A program made the position numbers and the translations under genes. 64,000 nt of DNA from Rhodothermales bacterium (GTDB lineage: Bacteria > Bacteroidota > Rhodothermia > Rhodothermales > JAHQVL01), in assembly GCA_041391505.1 (NCBI GenBank), contig JAWKNW010000002.1, positions 62,001 to 126,000 on the forward strand. Reading direction: 5' to 3'. The notes below the pieces were generated by a model that worked only from the letters and a program-made list of their open reading frames with translations, ran no database searches and was not told where the DNA came from. Of this stretch, positions 1-11,700 are shown in pieces. Positions within the stretch are counted from its first letter, which is position 1. Each line of letters begins with the position of its first letter.

Positions 1-312
1 GTGCACCACCTCGCCGGTACGCAGGTTGGTGGTCGTCACCTGCACATCCAGGTCGGCCGCGGGATCCGAAGGGGTCTGGATGACGGCCGAGCGGCGGGTG
101 ATGGGAATCACGCGGAGCGCATGGGTCGTCTCCAGGACATCCAGATAGCCGTAGACCGTGAAGTATTTTGCGTCGTTCTCGAACGGATCGAGACTCGCGT
201 CCTCACAGCCGGCCAGCCCGATCAGAAGGACGGCGGCCCACAGGAACGGCCGGCCGGCGCGCGCCGGCCGGGCGCTGGATGCGGGGACGTTGTGTGTACA
301 CGTTGGCGTCAT
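1..312 (-). CDS. Partial lipoprotein, N-terminal 104 residues (DUF4249-like?)
   Basis: This gene is cut by the left window edge; 104 codons are present, reading left from an ATG at 312. Residues 1-36 form a lipoprotein signal: an Arg-rich start, a hydrophobic stretch (FLWAAVLLIGLAG) and a lipobox LAGC with Cys36. The mature part begins CEDASLDPFENDAKYFTVYG and continues with alternating hydrophobic residues that suggest beta strands. The layout, a lipid-anchored Cys, an acidic stretch and then a VYGYL beta strand, resembles DUF4249-type outer-membrane lipoproteins of Bacteroidota, but too little is visible to be sure. The gap to the next minus-strand gene, which starts at 2335 and ends at 350, is 37 bp, so the two could be co-transcribed. 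Reading frame and lipobox are solid; the family is inference. Confidence 0.75.
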   Translation of the reverse strand, partial: MTPTCTHNVPASSARPARAGRPFLWAAVLLIGLAGCEDASLDPFENDAKYFTVYGYLDVLETTHALRVIPITRRSAVIQTPSDPAADLDVQVTTTNLRTGEVVH

Positions 313-349
313 GGCAGGAAGGTACGCAACACGGACTTTCGGTGCCGAA

Positions 350-2335
350 TCAGTTTGCCGCCGGGTGCCGCAGGTAGTACAGATGCCCGTCCTCGGCGCC
401 GACCAGCAGGTCGGGGACGCCGTCGCGGTTCCAATCGACGACCGTCGGGCTCGTGGTGTGGCCGGCCAGCCGGCCCGCGGCGAGGTCGCCCATGTCGGTG
501 AAATGGACGATCCCGTCGACCTCCCCGTCGTTCCGCAGCAGCGCGACATTCCGGCTGTTGACGAGGATGTCGAGGTCCCCGTCAGCGTCCCAGTCGACGA
601 TGGCCAGCTTGCGCCGGCCGCTGCTCCCGTAGAGCCCGTTGTTCAACTGGAGCGGGCCCGGGGCCTCGTTCCGGGCCTCGTTCGACGAGCTGAAGGCGGA
701 CGCGTTGGTCCCGTGAAAGATGCGCCGGCCCGGCAGGAGCACCCGCTCACCGCTTCGGAGGGCCCGCTCGTACAGCGCGAGATACCCTTCGTGGTCGAGC
801 ATCACCAGATCCATGAGTCCGTCGCGGTTCCAGTCCACCGCCGCCGGCGTCGTGCGCCACTGGGTGGCGAGCGTTCCGGGGGCGGGATCCCACCAGTTCC
901 ACGCCGGCTTCGGCGGCGCACCGGGCCAGTCGACCTGCACGGGGCGCGCGGCTTCCAGCGTTTCGCCGGCGTTTCGGTACCATTCGACGCGTCCCCAGAT
1001 CGAGTTGACGACGAGGTCCTTGCGGCCGTCGCCGTCCCAATCCGCCACGGACAGGGTCGTGTAGCCCCACTTGGCCTCCGCCGGACCCTGGATCGACCCG
1101 TTCGGCCCTGCCTGGAGGCGGATGGGGCGGCCCCCGGCAGTCAGATAGTGCGGCGTCGCCCAGCGGGGCGGGTCTCCGCCATCGAGATTCTCGATAAAAC
1201 CGATGTAGCCGGCGGTGTTGCCGGCGATGAGGTCTTCGTCGCCGTCGTCGTCCCAGTCGACACTCACCGGCGTCACGAGCGCGCCGAACTTCAGGAGGCC
1301 CGCCTTCTGCCTGAAATAGACCGGCGGCTTGAAGACCGGCATCCGATCCGCGACGCGGCCGGTGTGCTCGATCAGCGCGACCCGCCCGTCTTCGTCGCCC
1401 ACGACGAGGTCGACGTCGCCGTCGCGATCCCAGTCTACCGCCACGGGGATGATCATCTGGAGATCCATCGCGATCACGCCGGCGTCGGACGCCAGGTACC
1501 GGCCGGCCGCATAGACCGGCGCTTCGCGCGACCCGATATTTTCGAACCAGGTGAGCTTGTCGACGAACTCACCCGCGATGAGATCGAGGTCGCCGTCGCC
1601 GTCGAAGTCGGCGGCATTCGGGGTCGGGGCCCCGTACACGTCGATCGGCGCACCGGCGGCCTGGAGCCGGCCGCGGTTGACGTAGGCGCCGGCGTCGTTT
1701 TCGACCAGGTAGATAAAGCCGTGGAGCGGCCCGTTGGTCCATTGGCCCTGCGCGTCGAAGGCGTTGTCCCAGCCGTAGTCGCCCCAGTCATCCACCCCGA
1801 CGAGGAGGTCGAGGTCGCCGTCGCCCTCGTAGTCGACCCGTTTCCACTGGTTGAAGCGGCCCTTGACGATGTCCTTCAGGATCGAATCGGGCGGAAAGAG
1901 CGGCGCCGGCATGGAATCCAGCGCGGTGCGAAAATCCTGCAGGATCGCGCCGGGGACCAGGACGTCCGGCTCGCCGGCCGGAAAAGACACCTGGACGTTG
2001 CGGATGGCGTCGCCGATGCGGACGGGCGGCTCGAACACGGGCACGGCCTCGCCGGAGCGGTTCTCGAAGACATAGAGCCCGTTGAACGGCACATCGGGCG
2101 ACGACACGAGCAGGTCCATGTCGCCGTCGAAGTCGTAGTCCATCGGCAGCGGCCACGCCCAGAGCCCGACGCCGAGATAGGGATCCGCGTCCGGGTTATT
2201 GTAGGCGATGCGGACGAAGTCGCCCAGGGTGGAGGGCGGGGCCGCCTCGGGCGGCGAGACGCACGAGGCGCCGAGCGCGACGCACAGGCAGAGCGCGCTG
2301 AGGCCGGGTGCGGCGGAGGGGGGATGGATGATCAT
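350..2335 (-). CDS. Secreted FG-GAP/VCBS-repeat lipoprotein (calcium-binding beta-propeller)
   Basis: A predicted exported protein of 661 residues. The chosen ATG at 2335 gives a 25-residue signal ending in the lipobox-like LGASC; an upstream in-frame start at 2395 would add 20 residues ahead of the signal and is less likely. Nine repeats carry the Ca-binding loop D-x-D/N-x-D-G-x-x-D-L, for example DYDFDGDMDLLV, DFDGDGDLDLIA and DWNRDGVPDLLV, each followed by a short beta segment such as GRVEWYRNAG or GHLYYL. Such FG-GAP/VCBS repeats build beta-propellers that act in cell-surface binding; no catalytic motif is visible. There is no T9SS sorting domain, so surface anchoring would be through lipid. 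It is transcribed divergently from the propeller gene at 2570, with about 230 bp between. Its ligand is unknown. Confidence 0.88.
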   Translation of the reverse strand: MIIHPPSAAPGLSALCLCVALGASCVSPPEAAPPSTLGDFVRIAYNNPDADPYLGVGLWAWPLPMDYDFDGDMDLLVSSPDVPFNGLYVFENRSGEAVPVFEPPVRIGDAIRNVQVSFPAGEPDVLVPGAILQDFRTALDSMPAPLFPPDSILKDIVKGRFNQWKRVDYEGDGDLDLLVGVDDWGDYGWDNAFDAQGQWTNGPLHGFIYLVENDAGAYVNRGRLQAAGAPIDVYGAPTPNAADFDGDGDLDLIAGEFVDKLTWFENIGSREAPVYAAGRYLASDAGVIAMDLQMIIPVAVDWDRDGDVDLVVGDEDGRVALIEHTGRVADRMPVFKPPVYFRQKAGLLKFGALVTPVSVDWDDDGDEDLIAGNTAGYIGFIENLDGGDPPRWATPHYLTAGGRPIRLQAGPNGSIQGPAEAKWGYTTLSVADWDGDGRKDLVVNSIWGRVEWYRNAGETLEAARPVQVDWPGAPPKPAWNWWDPAPGTLATQWRTTPAAVDWNRDGLMDLVMLDHEGYLALYERALRSGERVLLPGRRIFHGTNASAFSSSNEARNEAPGPLQLNNGLYGSSGRRKLAIVDWDADGDLDILVNSRNVALLRNDGEVDGIVHFTDMGDLAAGRLAGHTTSPTVVDWNRDGVPDLLVGAEDGHLYYLRHPAAN

Positions 2336-2569
2336 GCGGTTGCGGGATGCGATGGGCCGGGCAAGGGCCTCCAAAATGAGCAATCCGAACCACATAATCT
2401 ATCCCGTCCCGCGTCAGGTTGCGGCTTACACGGCATCGGTGCGCCGGCCTAACACCCGTTTCCCATTCCACCCGTCCGTCTCCGCCCGCTGTGCGGCCTA
2501 TGTTGACGCTATCACCGGGGCCGACGAAGGACGCCGACCAACCGCTCCATCAACCGCAGGGAGATCGTC

Positions 2570-4891
2570 ATGAACGCCCATCCTTCCTTCGCATCCCGAC
2601 TGCCGCTCGTCGTGCTCTTCGCCGCCGCATCGGCTCTTCTGCCTGCTACCCGCGTCCTGGCGCAGATCGAAACCAGGCTGCTTCCGCCGGCCGCAAACGA
2701 ATTCGAGGATTTTGGGACCGCCATCTCGCTCGACGGCGACCGGCTCCTGATCGGCGCGCGTGGCAACGACCTGAAGGCTCCGAACGCCGGCATCGCCTAC
2801 CTCTTCGAGCGGCAGACCGACGGCGCCTGGGTGCAAACCGCGACGCTGAGCGCCAGCGACGGGGGACAGCTGGATCTCTTCGGCGCCGGCGTTTCGCTCG
2901 ACGGCGACCGCGCGCTGGTGGGAGCCATCTTCGACGTGGTGAACGGCTATCAGTCCGGCTCCGCGTACCTCCTCGAACAACAGGCCGACGGCTCCTGGCT
3001 CGAAGCGGCAAAACTGGCGCCGGTCGACGGCTCCATCGTGCAGAGCTTCGGCTCATCCGTCGCGCTGGACGGCGACCGCGCGTTGATCGCGGCCGACTTT
3101 ACCAATCTGGACAACGGCGCCCTCGAACGCGCCGGCGCCGCCTATGTATTCGAGCGGCAGGACGACGGGAGCTGGATCCAGACCGCCATGCTGACCGCGG
3201 ACGAGCCGGAGGCCTGGGACTTCTTCGGCCGCTCGGTAGCTCTCGAAGGGAATCGCGCGCTCATCGGGGTCGTCGGCGACAGCAACGCGATCGGCGTCGA
3301 ACAGGGGTCGGCCTATGTTTTTGAGCGGCAGGCCACCGGCGCATGGACCGTGGCCGCGTACCTGGTTCCGGGCGACCCGGCGTCGGGAGCCAACTTCGGC
3401 GCCTCGGTATCGCTCGACGGCGATCGGGTGCTCATCGGATCCAATTCCGAACAGGCCTCCGTGTACGAACGACGGAGCGACGGCACCTGGGTCGAGGCGC
3501 CGCTCCTCGTCCTCGATCCCGCAAATCCCTACCAGACGTTCACCTATGCCGTCTCGTTGAGCGGGGACCGGGCGCTGGTGGGCGGCGCGGGCAACGACGA
3601 AAGTCCGGTCCTCACGCGATGGGTGCATCTCTTCGAACGCCGGCCCGACGGCACCTGGCCGCTCGTCGCGCGGATCGGCGCCAGCGAGCCCCAGGACGCC
3701 GACGAGTACGGCCGGCCGGTGGCGATCGAGGGCGACCTCGCCGTGGTCGCGGCGCCGCGCCGGGATGAGGTGGCCCGGGGCGCCGGCGCGGTGTACGTCT
3801 ATGACCTGGCGTCCCGGTCGCGCATCGCCAGCGTCTCGCTCATCGATGCCGACACCGAACTGCCCGTGCCGGGGCTCGAGGCCATCGACGCCGACACCAC
3901 GCTCAACCTGAACCTGCTCCCGAAATACCTGAATCTGCGGGCCAACCCGGTGGGCAACGTGGAGAGCGTGCGTTTCGCGTGGACGGCGGCGGACACCATC
4001 CACACGGAAAATCGCACGCCCTACGCGCTCTTCGGAGATCTCAAGGGCGATTATACGCGGGCCGAAATCGAAGCCGGCAGCCATATCCTGCTCGCCACGC
4101 CTTACGGGCTGAACGACGCGACCGGGATGGCCGGCGACACCCTCCAGATCACGCTCAATTTCGTCCGCGACACACCCGGCTTGCTGATCACGAAACTGGC
4201 TTTCATCGACGTCCCGTTAAATGAAGTCATCTACCCTTACGTCGTGCAGGACGGCGACGTGTTCGACTACAGATACTGGCCCCCACCCAATTTCAGCATC
4301 CGCGCCGATGTACAGGGACCGGTCGAGAGCGTGCGGTTCAGTATTCCGGAACTGAACTACGACCATCTCGAGGAAATGCCCCCCTATGCGCTGTTCGGGG
4401 ACATCAACGGCCAGTATATCGAGGGAAACTATGCGACGGGGGACCTCACCTGGTTCCTGTTCGGGCACTTCACGCTCACGGTGACCGCCTACGCACAGCC
4501 CCATGGCGAAGGCGAAGCCGGCGAGCCCTACGTGGTGCACCTGCTGGGCAAGGTGACCATCGAACCGCCCGATCGCATCGCCGGCGATGACCCCCCGGCG
4601 CTTCAACGGGAAGCCGCGACGATCCCGGACCGGACCACGCTCGAAAGCGCGTACCCCAATCCCTTCAACCCCACGACGACGCTCCGCTTCGGACTGCCCG
4701 AAGCCCTGAACGTGCGGCTCGCCGTGTACGACCTGCTCGGCAGGGAAGTCGAGCGCATCGTGGACGGCGTGCTGGACGCCGGCTGGCACGAAGCGGTGTT
4801 CGACGCCGGCGACCTGCCGAGCGGCCTGTACCTGGTCCGGTTCGAGACCCCTACGGCGCGCTTCACCCGGCGCATCCTGCTCCTCAAATAA
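2570..4891 (+). CDS. T9SS-exported FG-GAP seven-bladed propeller protein
   Basis: 773 residues starting at ATG 2570, with GGGAG about 8 bp upstream. Residues 1-28 are a signal peptide (hydrophobic core ending VLAQ). Residues about 35-415 hold seven blade-like repeats of the form FG-x-x-(V/I)-x-L-x-GDR-x-L-(I/V)-GA, such as FGAGVSLDGDRALVGA, then a Y-(V/L)-(F/Y)-E strand, as in a complete seven-bladed propeller. Residues about 420-690 contain two copies of a beta module marked by LIDxDT or LAFIDV, VESVRF and the motif PYALFGD. The end is a T9SS type A sorting domain: AYPNPFNPTTTLRF, VYDLLGREVERIVDG and final ILLLK. It is probably exported by T9SS and attached or released at the surface. The function is unknown; binding or adhesion is inferred. 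It is a paralog of the broken gene at 24622. Confidence 0.9.
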   Translation: MNAHPSFASRLPLVVLFAAASALLPATRVLAQIETRLLPPAANEFEDFGTAISLDGDRLLIGARGNDLKAPNAGIAYLFERQTDGAWVQTATLSASDGGQLDLFGAGVSLDGDRALVGAIFDVVNGYQSGSAYLLEQQADGSWLEAAKLAPVDGSIVQSFGSSVALDGDRALIAADFTNLDNGALERAGAAYVFERQDDGSWIQTAMLTADEPEAWDFFGRSVALEGNRALIGVVGDSNAIGVEQGSAYVFERQATGAWTVAAYLVPGDPASGANFGASVSLDGDRVLIGSNSEQASVYERRSDGTWVEAPLLVLDPANPYQTFTYAVSLSGDRALVGGAGNDESPVLTRWVHLFERRPDGTWPLVARIGASEPQDADEYGRPVAIEGDLAVVAAPRRDEVARGAGAVYVYDLASRSRIASVSLIDADTELPVPGLEAIDADTTLNLNLLPKYLNLRANPVGNVESVRFAWTAADTIHTENRTPYALFGDLKGDYTRAEIEAGSHILLATPYGLNDATGMAGDTLQITLNFVRDTPGLLITKLAFIDVPLNEVIYPYVVQDGDVFDYRYWPPPNFSIRADVQGPVESVRFSIPELNYDHLEEMPPYALFGDINGQYIEGNYATGDLTWFLFGHFTLTVTAYAQPHGEGEAGEPYVVHLLGKVTIEPPDRIAGDDPPALQREAATIPDRTTLESAYPNPFNPTTTLRFGLPEALNVRLAVYDLLGREVERIVDGVLDAGWHEAVFDAGDLPSGLYLVRFETPTARFTRRILLLK

Positions 4892-5007
4892 CCGATCCGC
4901 ACCACCTCTCCCCCGCGCCGATTTCAACACGGCAACAAATCGCGTAAGTTGGTGGCGCCGCGCCGGAACGGGTGCGGCGCCTTCTTTCATCCACCCCAAT
5001 AAACATC

Positions 5008-5460
5008 ATGGCCGTATTACGCGAACGCCCGTATCCGGGCATCAACTTTCTGGTAGACCTCGGAGACGGCAACGCCAAAAGCCTGCAAGCCGGCGTGTCC
5101 GAGGTCGTCTTCCCGGATGCCCGGCTCCACACCCTCGCCTTCCGCAGCGGCAACCAGCCGACGAAGGATGTCCGACACCTGGTGACGACCACCCGCTACG
5201 GGACGCTCATCCTGCGGCGTCACGCCATCGGCGCGCTCGACTGGTATGCCTGGTGGAACGCCCTGCGCGATGGGGAGCCCGACGCCACCCGCAATATCAC
5301 GATCTCGCTTCTGAACGAGTCGCGTTCGGACGTCGTGCTCGTATGGAAATTCCAGGGGGCGATGCCGGTGAACTATACCTTCTCCCCGCTGGATGCACTG
5401 GGGACGGAGCCGCTCATGGAAAGTCTGGAGATCGCCTTTGAGCGTTTCGAGATGGCGTGA
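5008..5460 (+). CDS. Orphan phage tail tube-like protein (T4 gp19 family)
   Basis: 150 residues from ATG 5008; a start 12 codons upstream is also open, but family members begin close to the RPYPGINFLVDLG block. The N-terminal block (Y-x-G-x-N-F-x-V), the central GNQPTKDVRHLVTTTRYG segment with TLILRRHAIGALDWYAWWNA, and the C-terminal LxxxVLVWKF, P-V-N-Y and ESLEIAFERFE features match the conserved phage-tail-region family (Phage_T4_gp19/TIGR02241) used as inner-tube proteins of contractile tails and extracellular contractile injection systems. No sheath, baseplate, spike, LysM or AAA gene lies nearby; the neighbours are T9SS cargo genes. It could be an orphan remnant, a detached component of an injection system encoded elsewhere, or a repurposed tube-fold protein. 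The family call is good; the role is unknown. Confidence 0.85.
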   Translation: MAVLRERPYPGINFLVDLGDGNAKSLQAGVSEVVFPDARLHTLAFRSGNQPTKDVRHLVTTTRYGTLILRRHAIGALDWYAWWNALRDGEPDATRNITISLLNESRSDVVLVWKFQGAMPVNYTFSPLDALGTEPLMESLEIAFERFEMA

Positions 5461-5700
5461 GGGCTCGCCCGCTGGCGCTCCATATCGCATGCGTCGGTCA
5501 CGTTATTCGCCGATCGTTGCCGACGGGAAAAACGTGGGGTGATCCATGCGGTCAGTCCGTATATAGTATGCAACCCCTCGGCGGCACGCAGTGCCCCTCT
5601 TTCGATCACACCTGTTTTCGATCCTCCGCGATCTACCGCGGTGCGTTCTCCGCAACAGGGTACACGCCGTCTTTCCCATTCGCCTGGCCCGTATCGTTCC

Positions 5701-8700
5701 ATGTCCATGATCCAGGATCATTTCCCCGTTGCGCGGCAACGAAATACGCAATGCACCGCTATCCTTATCTCCCTGATGCTCTGGTGCGCAGTAGGTGCCG
5801 GCGTCGAGACGGTATGGGCGCAAACGGATGAGACGCCGCCGGCACTGGTCGGAACCCCGAGCGTGACACCCTCCCAGATCGATCTGTCCGGGGGTAACGT
5901 CGAGGTAACCATTTCTTTTCAGGCCACGGATGCGGGCGCGGGCGTCCAACTCGCGAACGGCTATTTCGTATCTCCCGACGGCGAAACGTTCATAGCGTCG
6001 TTCCAGGCCGCCAACACGGCGGGCACCCCGCTCGACGGTACCTGGACTGCCACCACGGTGGTTCTAGCGAACTCGCCGGCCGGCACCTATGCGCTGCACA
6101 TCGAGATGCTCGATTTCGGCTTCAACCTGGCGTCGGTCGATACGGACGTGACCCTGACCGTCACGGGAGGCGACCCCGAACCTCCCGTCGTACAGGGCAT
6201 TCCCACCCTCTCGCCGCAGACGCTCGACCTGGAAGCCGGGGATCAGACCGTATCCGTCGTGGCATCGTTAGCGGACAACCTGTCGGGACTGAACTCGGTC
6301 ACGTTCACGCTCGCGACCTCCGAAGGGATCGGCGTGAGCGCCGTCAACGCCGCGCTGGCGGCCGGCACCACGCTGGACGGCACCTGGCAGGGCGACATCC
6401 CCGTTAGCGCCGCGCTGGTGGCCCTTTTCGCACCGGAAGGCAACCTGTACCTCCAGATCACGGTGACCGACGTCGCCGGCAATTACGCCCAGATCGACAC
6501 CGGCGTCGAACTCGAGATCCTCCGCTCCCGAGCGCCCATCACCTTTCAACTGGACACGGCCCGTCTCGAGGCGGTCGGCCTCTTCACGCCCTTCGAGCTT
6601 TTCGAGGCGTCGGCCGGCATGCGGCTTTTCGTGGACCTCCTCAGCGGCCCGGATGCCGGCGTGCACGAACTCAGTCTGTTTCCGGATGGGTACTGGAAAA
6701 CGACCGTTCCGGTCAATCAGAACCAGGAACTGACCTATGTCTTCGCGATCGACCCGGATGCCGACGGCGCCAACACGGGCGACTGGGTGTATGAACTTGA
6801 CGGTCCCGATGGCGGCCGCAGCCTGACCGTGACGACCGAGGCCATGACCCTGCCGCCGGCTACCTTCGATGACACGGGCAACGATCCGATTGACGCCTCG
6901 TTCCAGGCGAGCGTCACCCGAGCGTTCACCCGGGAGGATTTATCGCCGGTCGCCTTCGACGAGCCGGATGCGGTCACGCTGATGCAGCTCCAGTTCGGAA
7001 CCCTGGACCGGCCGGTCCTGGTCGCCATGCGTCGTTACGCGGCCGACGCCGGCGGCGCCCCCCCTTCGGGCATCGTGGTACGGTCAGAAAGTCAGTACTG
7101 GACCATTGACCTCGTGCCGGCCACGGCCGCGTTTTCAGCGAACCTCACGCTCGACCCGGCGCCGCTCAGCGGCATCTCGGATGCCGGCGCGCTCCGGCTG
7201 CTCCGGCGCTCCGGGCAGCAGGCGCCGTGGACCGTAGCCGGCCAGGGCCTCGACGCGGACGGGCTCGTTGCGGCCGGCAATCTGTCGTCCTTCGGGGCCT
7301 TCACGCTGGGCTCGACCACCGCAGGCAACACCTTCCAGCCCCGCCGGCCCGACGCCCCCTCGAATCCCTCCCCCTCGGATGGCGACGTACGGGTCGCCGT
7401 CGATGCCGAGCTTACCTGGGCCGAGGCGGCCTTCGCCGACGTGTATGACCTGTACCTCTGGCCCGCCGCCGAGCCGGAACCCGCGCAACCGGCGATCGCC
7501 GGCCTGGAAACACCGCGTGCACCCACACAGGCGTTGCTGCTACAACGCAATACACCGTATGCGTGGCGCATCGTCGCCAGGAACCTGGACGGCGAGACGC
7601 CGGGGCCGGTATGGACCTTTACAACCCAGACGCTGCCCGACTTGCAGGTACAGGATATCCAGGCACCGGACGGGGGCTTCAGTGGACAACCCCTCGATAT
7701 CTCCTGGGTGGTCGTCAATGCCAGCGATGTGCCCACCGAAGAACCCGTCTGGTTCGACGAGATCGCGATATCGAGCGATGCGTTCTTTCTGGCGGATGTC
7801 GAAGTGCTCGCTCAGGCCGTAAACGGGAGCGCGTTGTCCGGTGGCGAGCGCTACGCCGCATCCTCCACCATCAGGCTGCCGGAGGATGCCGTCGGGACCT
7901 ACTACCTGCGGATTACCGCGAATGCCGAAAACCTGCAAGGCGAATCGAATCTGGACAACAACGCGGCGCAGGTCCCCATCGAAATCGCGCTGACGCCTCC
8001 GCCCGACTTGCAGGTCGAAGCGCTCACCGCTCCGCTCAATGCGTTCTCCGAACACATCGTCAACATAGGCTGGTCGATCACGAACGCCGGTACGGGCACC
8101 GCCACCGTGGCCGGTGGCTGGACCGACGCCCTGTACCTCTCCCCCCTGGCCTTCTTCAACCGGGAAGAGGCCGTGTTGCTCACTACGCATTCCGTGACCG
8201 GCGACCTCGCCCCCGGACAGGTCTATACGGATACGGCGTCCGTCGCCCTGCCGGCGGGCATCTCGGGCACCTACTACCTTTACCTGGCGGCAGACGATGC
8301 AGACGATCTCTTCGAACACAACGGAGAGGACAACAACGTATTCCAGAGCGATCCGATTACCGTCACCCTCTCGCCCCCACCGGACATGGTGGTCGTGCGT
8401 GTTTCGGTGCCCGAAACGGTCGAGGCCGGCAGCACCATCCAGGTAATATGGGACGTAGAAAACCAGGGGCCCGGTGCGGCGAGCGAAAAAAGCTGGCAGG
8501 ATAACCTCTATCTCTCGCCGGCGGCGGAATGGGATGCGCGTACCGCGATCGCGTTGACGCGCGTCGGTCGGTTTGGCACGATAGCGCCTGACAGCCTTTA
8601 CAGGGCCGAGGCGGCGGTGAGCATTCCCGACGGCCTCGAAGGCCTGTATTATCTCGTGGTAGAGACGGACGGGGGGCGATCGATCTTCGAACACACCTTC

Positions 8701-11700
8701 GAAACCAACAATCGCGGCAGCGCGCCGTTTCAAATCACGCGGCCGCCCTATCCCGACCTCGCCATCCGTCAGTTCACCGCACCGACGTCGGCCGAAGCGG
8801 GTGCCACGATCGACGTGCGCTGGGCGGTGGCAAATGAGGGTGACACCGGGGCCGCTCCCGCCTGGAACGATCGGCTCTATCTATCGAAAAGAGCCCTCTG
8901 GGACTCGACCGCCACGCCGCTTATGTCAATACCTGCGGCGGATGCACTGGATGTGGATGGTTCCTATACCCGCGCGTACACGGTTCAGCTGAAAACCATC
9001 GATGCCGGCCTGCATTATCTCCACCTCCGCACCGACGATGCGGGCAGCCTGTTCGAATTCCCCGACGACGCCGTTAACAACGTGCGTTCCGTGCCCATCG
9101 AGATCGCGCCCTACCCACCGGTCGACCTGGCCGTGACGTCCTTCACGGCGCCGGCAACGGGCAGCACGGGCCAGCCCATCGATATCCGCTGGACGATCGA
9201 GAACCTCGGCGAAGGTGCACCCCGACATGCCCGGTGGGACGACGTCCTGTATCTTTCCGCGGACCAGCGCCTCGATCCAGACGCCGACCTGGAAATAGCC
9301 CGGACACCACGCTCCGAAGGACTCGCCCCGGGGAGCAGCTACACCCGCTCCGCCGCCGTCACCCTCCCCGATGGCGTCGACGGCACCTTCTACCTGTTTG
9401 TGCAGACCGATGACGCCGGCCAGATCGCCGACGCCGTTCCCTCCAACAATTCCGCCGTCAGCGCTGCGCCGTTGACCATTGCGCTATCGCCGAACGCCGA
9501 CCTCGTGCCGACGGCGATCGACGGGCCGGCATCCGGCATAAGCGGCCAGCCGGTGACGATCTCGTGGACTGTTGAGAACCGCGGCGAAGCCGCAGCAGCC
9601 GGCCTCTGGAGCGATGCCGTCTTTCTCTCTACCGACAAGACGATCAACGCGCAGGACGTCCGGCTCGGCACCGCGGCCTCGACGCCGCCGCTCGCTGCCG
9701 GTGCGACCTACGAGACCAGCCTCGACGTCACACTGCCCATCTATTATTCCGGCGTAAACTACATCCTCGTCGCCATCGACCAGGATGACGACGTGTTCGA
9801 AGGCCTTGGGGAAACCAACAACAGGGCGGTATTCGAGCTTTCGATCGATACGCCGCCTCCGGGCGACCTGGTCGTGACCGACATCGTCGTCCCGGAGACC
9901 GGCACGCCGGGCGAACCCGTAACCATCGCATGGACCGTCCAGAATCAGGGTGAAAACGCCGTACGAGGCCAGCTCAGCGACGCCGTGTATCTCTCGACCG
10001 ACGACACGTGGCAGCTTGAAGACCCCCTCCTCGGCGCGACACTCCGCTTCGTCGACCTGGCCCCGGGGGCTACGTTATCTGTCCGTAAAACCGTCGATCT
10101 GAGCCGGCTGTACCGCAGCGATGCCGAAGGGAACATCACCGGCGAACTACCCGGCCTCGCGCCGGGGACTTATCGCGCCATCGTGCGGGTCGACATCCGA
10201 AACAACATCCGCGAAACCGACGAGGCCAACAATGCCACTTCCTCGTCGGATCGCATCGCGACCGACCTCCCGGTGCTCGACCTCGGCGGCTCCATCACGG
10301 TGTCGCTGACGACGGGCGCTTCACGGTACGTGCGTGTCAACGTCCCGGAAGACGTGACGACCTTTAAAGTGACCGCGACCAGCGACGCGGCCAACGCCAG
10401 CAATGAGGTGTTTGTGCGCGGCGGAGCGGTGCCGACGCGTACCGAGTTCGACGTGAGCACGCGCGACCCCTTCGCGGGCGACCAGGACGTCCTGGTGCCC
10501 GCCGGCGAGCCCGGCTCCTATTTCGTCCTGCTATTCGCCCGCCAGGGCCCCGAGGCGGCACAGCTAGTGACCCTCGCTGCCGAACCGGTTAGTTTCGAGT
10601 TGGCCGGAATCGACATCCCGCGCGGCGGCACGGGCGGAGCGGTTACCGTCAAAATGACCGGTGCGGCGTTCGGCCGGCGGTTGCGCGCGGCGCTGGAGAA
10701 GGATGGGGCCCGGTATCCAACCTTCGACATCCTCCGAACGAGCGCCGTCGAGGCCTACGCCACGTTCGACCTCAGCGACGTGCCGACGGGACGTTACGAT
10801 GTCGTGCTCGAACAGAACGCATCGTACCTCACCGAAACCCCCGGCGCCGGCGAGCCCTACGAGCCCGACGATATCGTTCTCCGTTCGGTGCTTGCAGACG
10901 CCTTCGAGGTCGTCGATGCGCCGCGCGTCGAGCCGGAAATCAGCGCGACCGCCCCCACGATCCTCCGCGTCGGGCAGCTGTTCACGACGGATATCGTCGT
11001 GGCCAATCGCGGAGATAACGACATGGTGAGCCCGCTCCTGCTGGTAGGTACGAGCCCCGCCACGTACACCACCCTGCACCCCGACGAGACCGTGACGGGC
11101 GGGCTCAAGCGGGTCCTGGCACTGGGGGAGGGTCCCTTCGCCGGCATCCTTCGGCCGGGTGAAGAGCACCGCGTGTCGTTCCTCGCGCAGGCGCCGGATT
11201 CGAGCGCCTTGCTCGAACTCTACGTCGTCCATGCCACACCGAACGGTATGCCGTTCGATTTCGACCGCGAGCTGCGCGCCGCGTCGCTCGACACCGAGGC
11301 GTTCGGCCTCGAAGAAGCAACCGACGCCATGCGCAGAGAACTGGCCGGCTCCGGCTGGAGCGGCTACGAAAGGCTGCTGACGAAGACGGCTTCCCGACTG
11401 GCCAAAAGCGGCATCCAGGAGACCGACGGTAGCCGGCTGCTCATGCATGCCGTGCAGTCGGCTCTGCAGTCGCTTCAGACCCCGCCGTTCTTTACCCAGA
11501 CGGGATCGGTGTTGTCCCTCGCCCCCAACCTGCCGATCAATGATTTGCCCCCGTTCAATGTCATGAAGCTGGGCGCATCGGCCGACTGCTCCGCGACCCG
11601 GCTCGCGCAGGACTTCGCCACCCTGGCCGGCGCGGCGGCCGGCATGGCCTCGCCCATCTGTGAAGGACCTACCGGCGCCAGCCATCTCCTGTCGTTTATC

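Noticed and set aside
158..2452. 764-codon plus-strand open frame
   Set aside because: It is the mirror of the propeller lipoprotein on the minus strand; high GC keeps the opposite frame open. Its translation is a run of V, D, R and P without any fold pattern.
5008..5460. Prophage region
   Set aside because: Only one tail-tube-like gene is present; there is no integrase, capsid, terminase or lysis gene nearby, so a prophage call is not supported.
7636..10255. Regularly spaced repeats that might suggest a CRISPR-like array
   Set aside because: They are 365-378 bp apart, in frame, and encode CARDB domains. No CRISPR array or cas gene was seen in the window.
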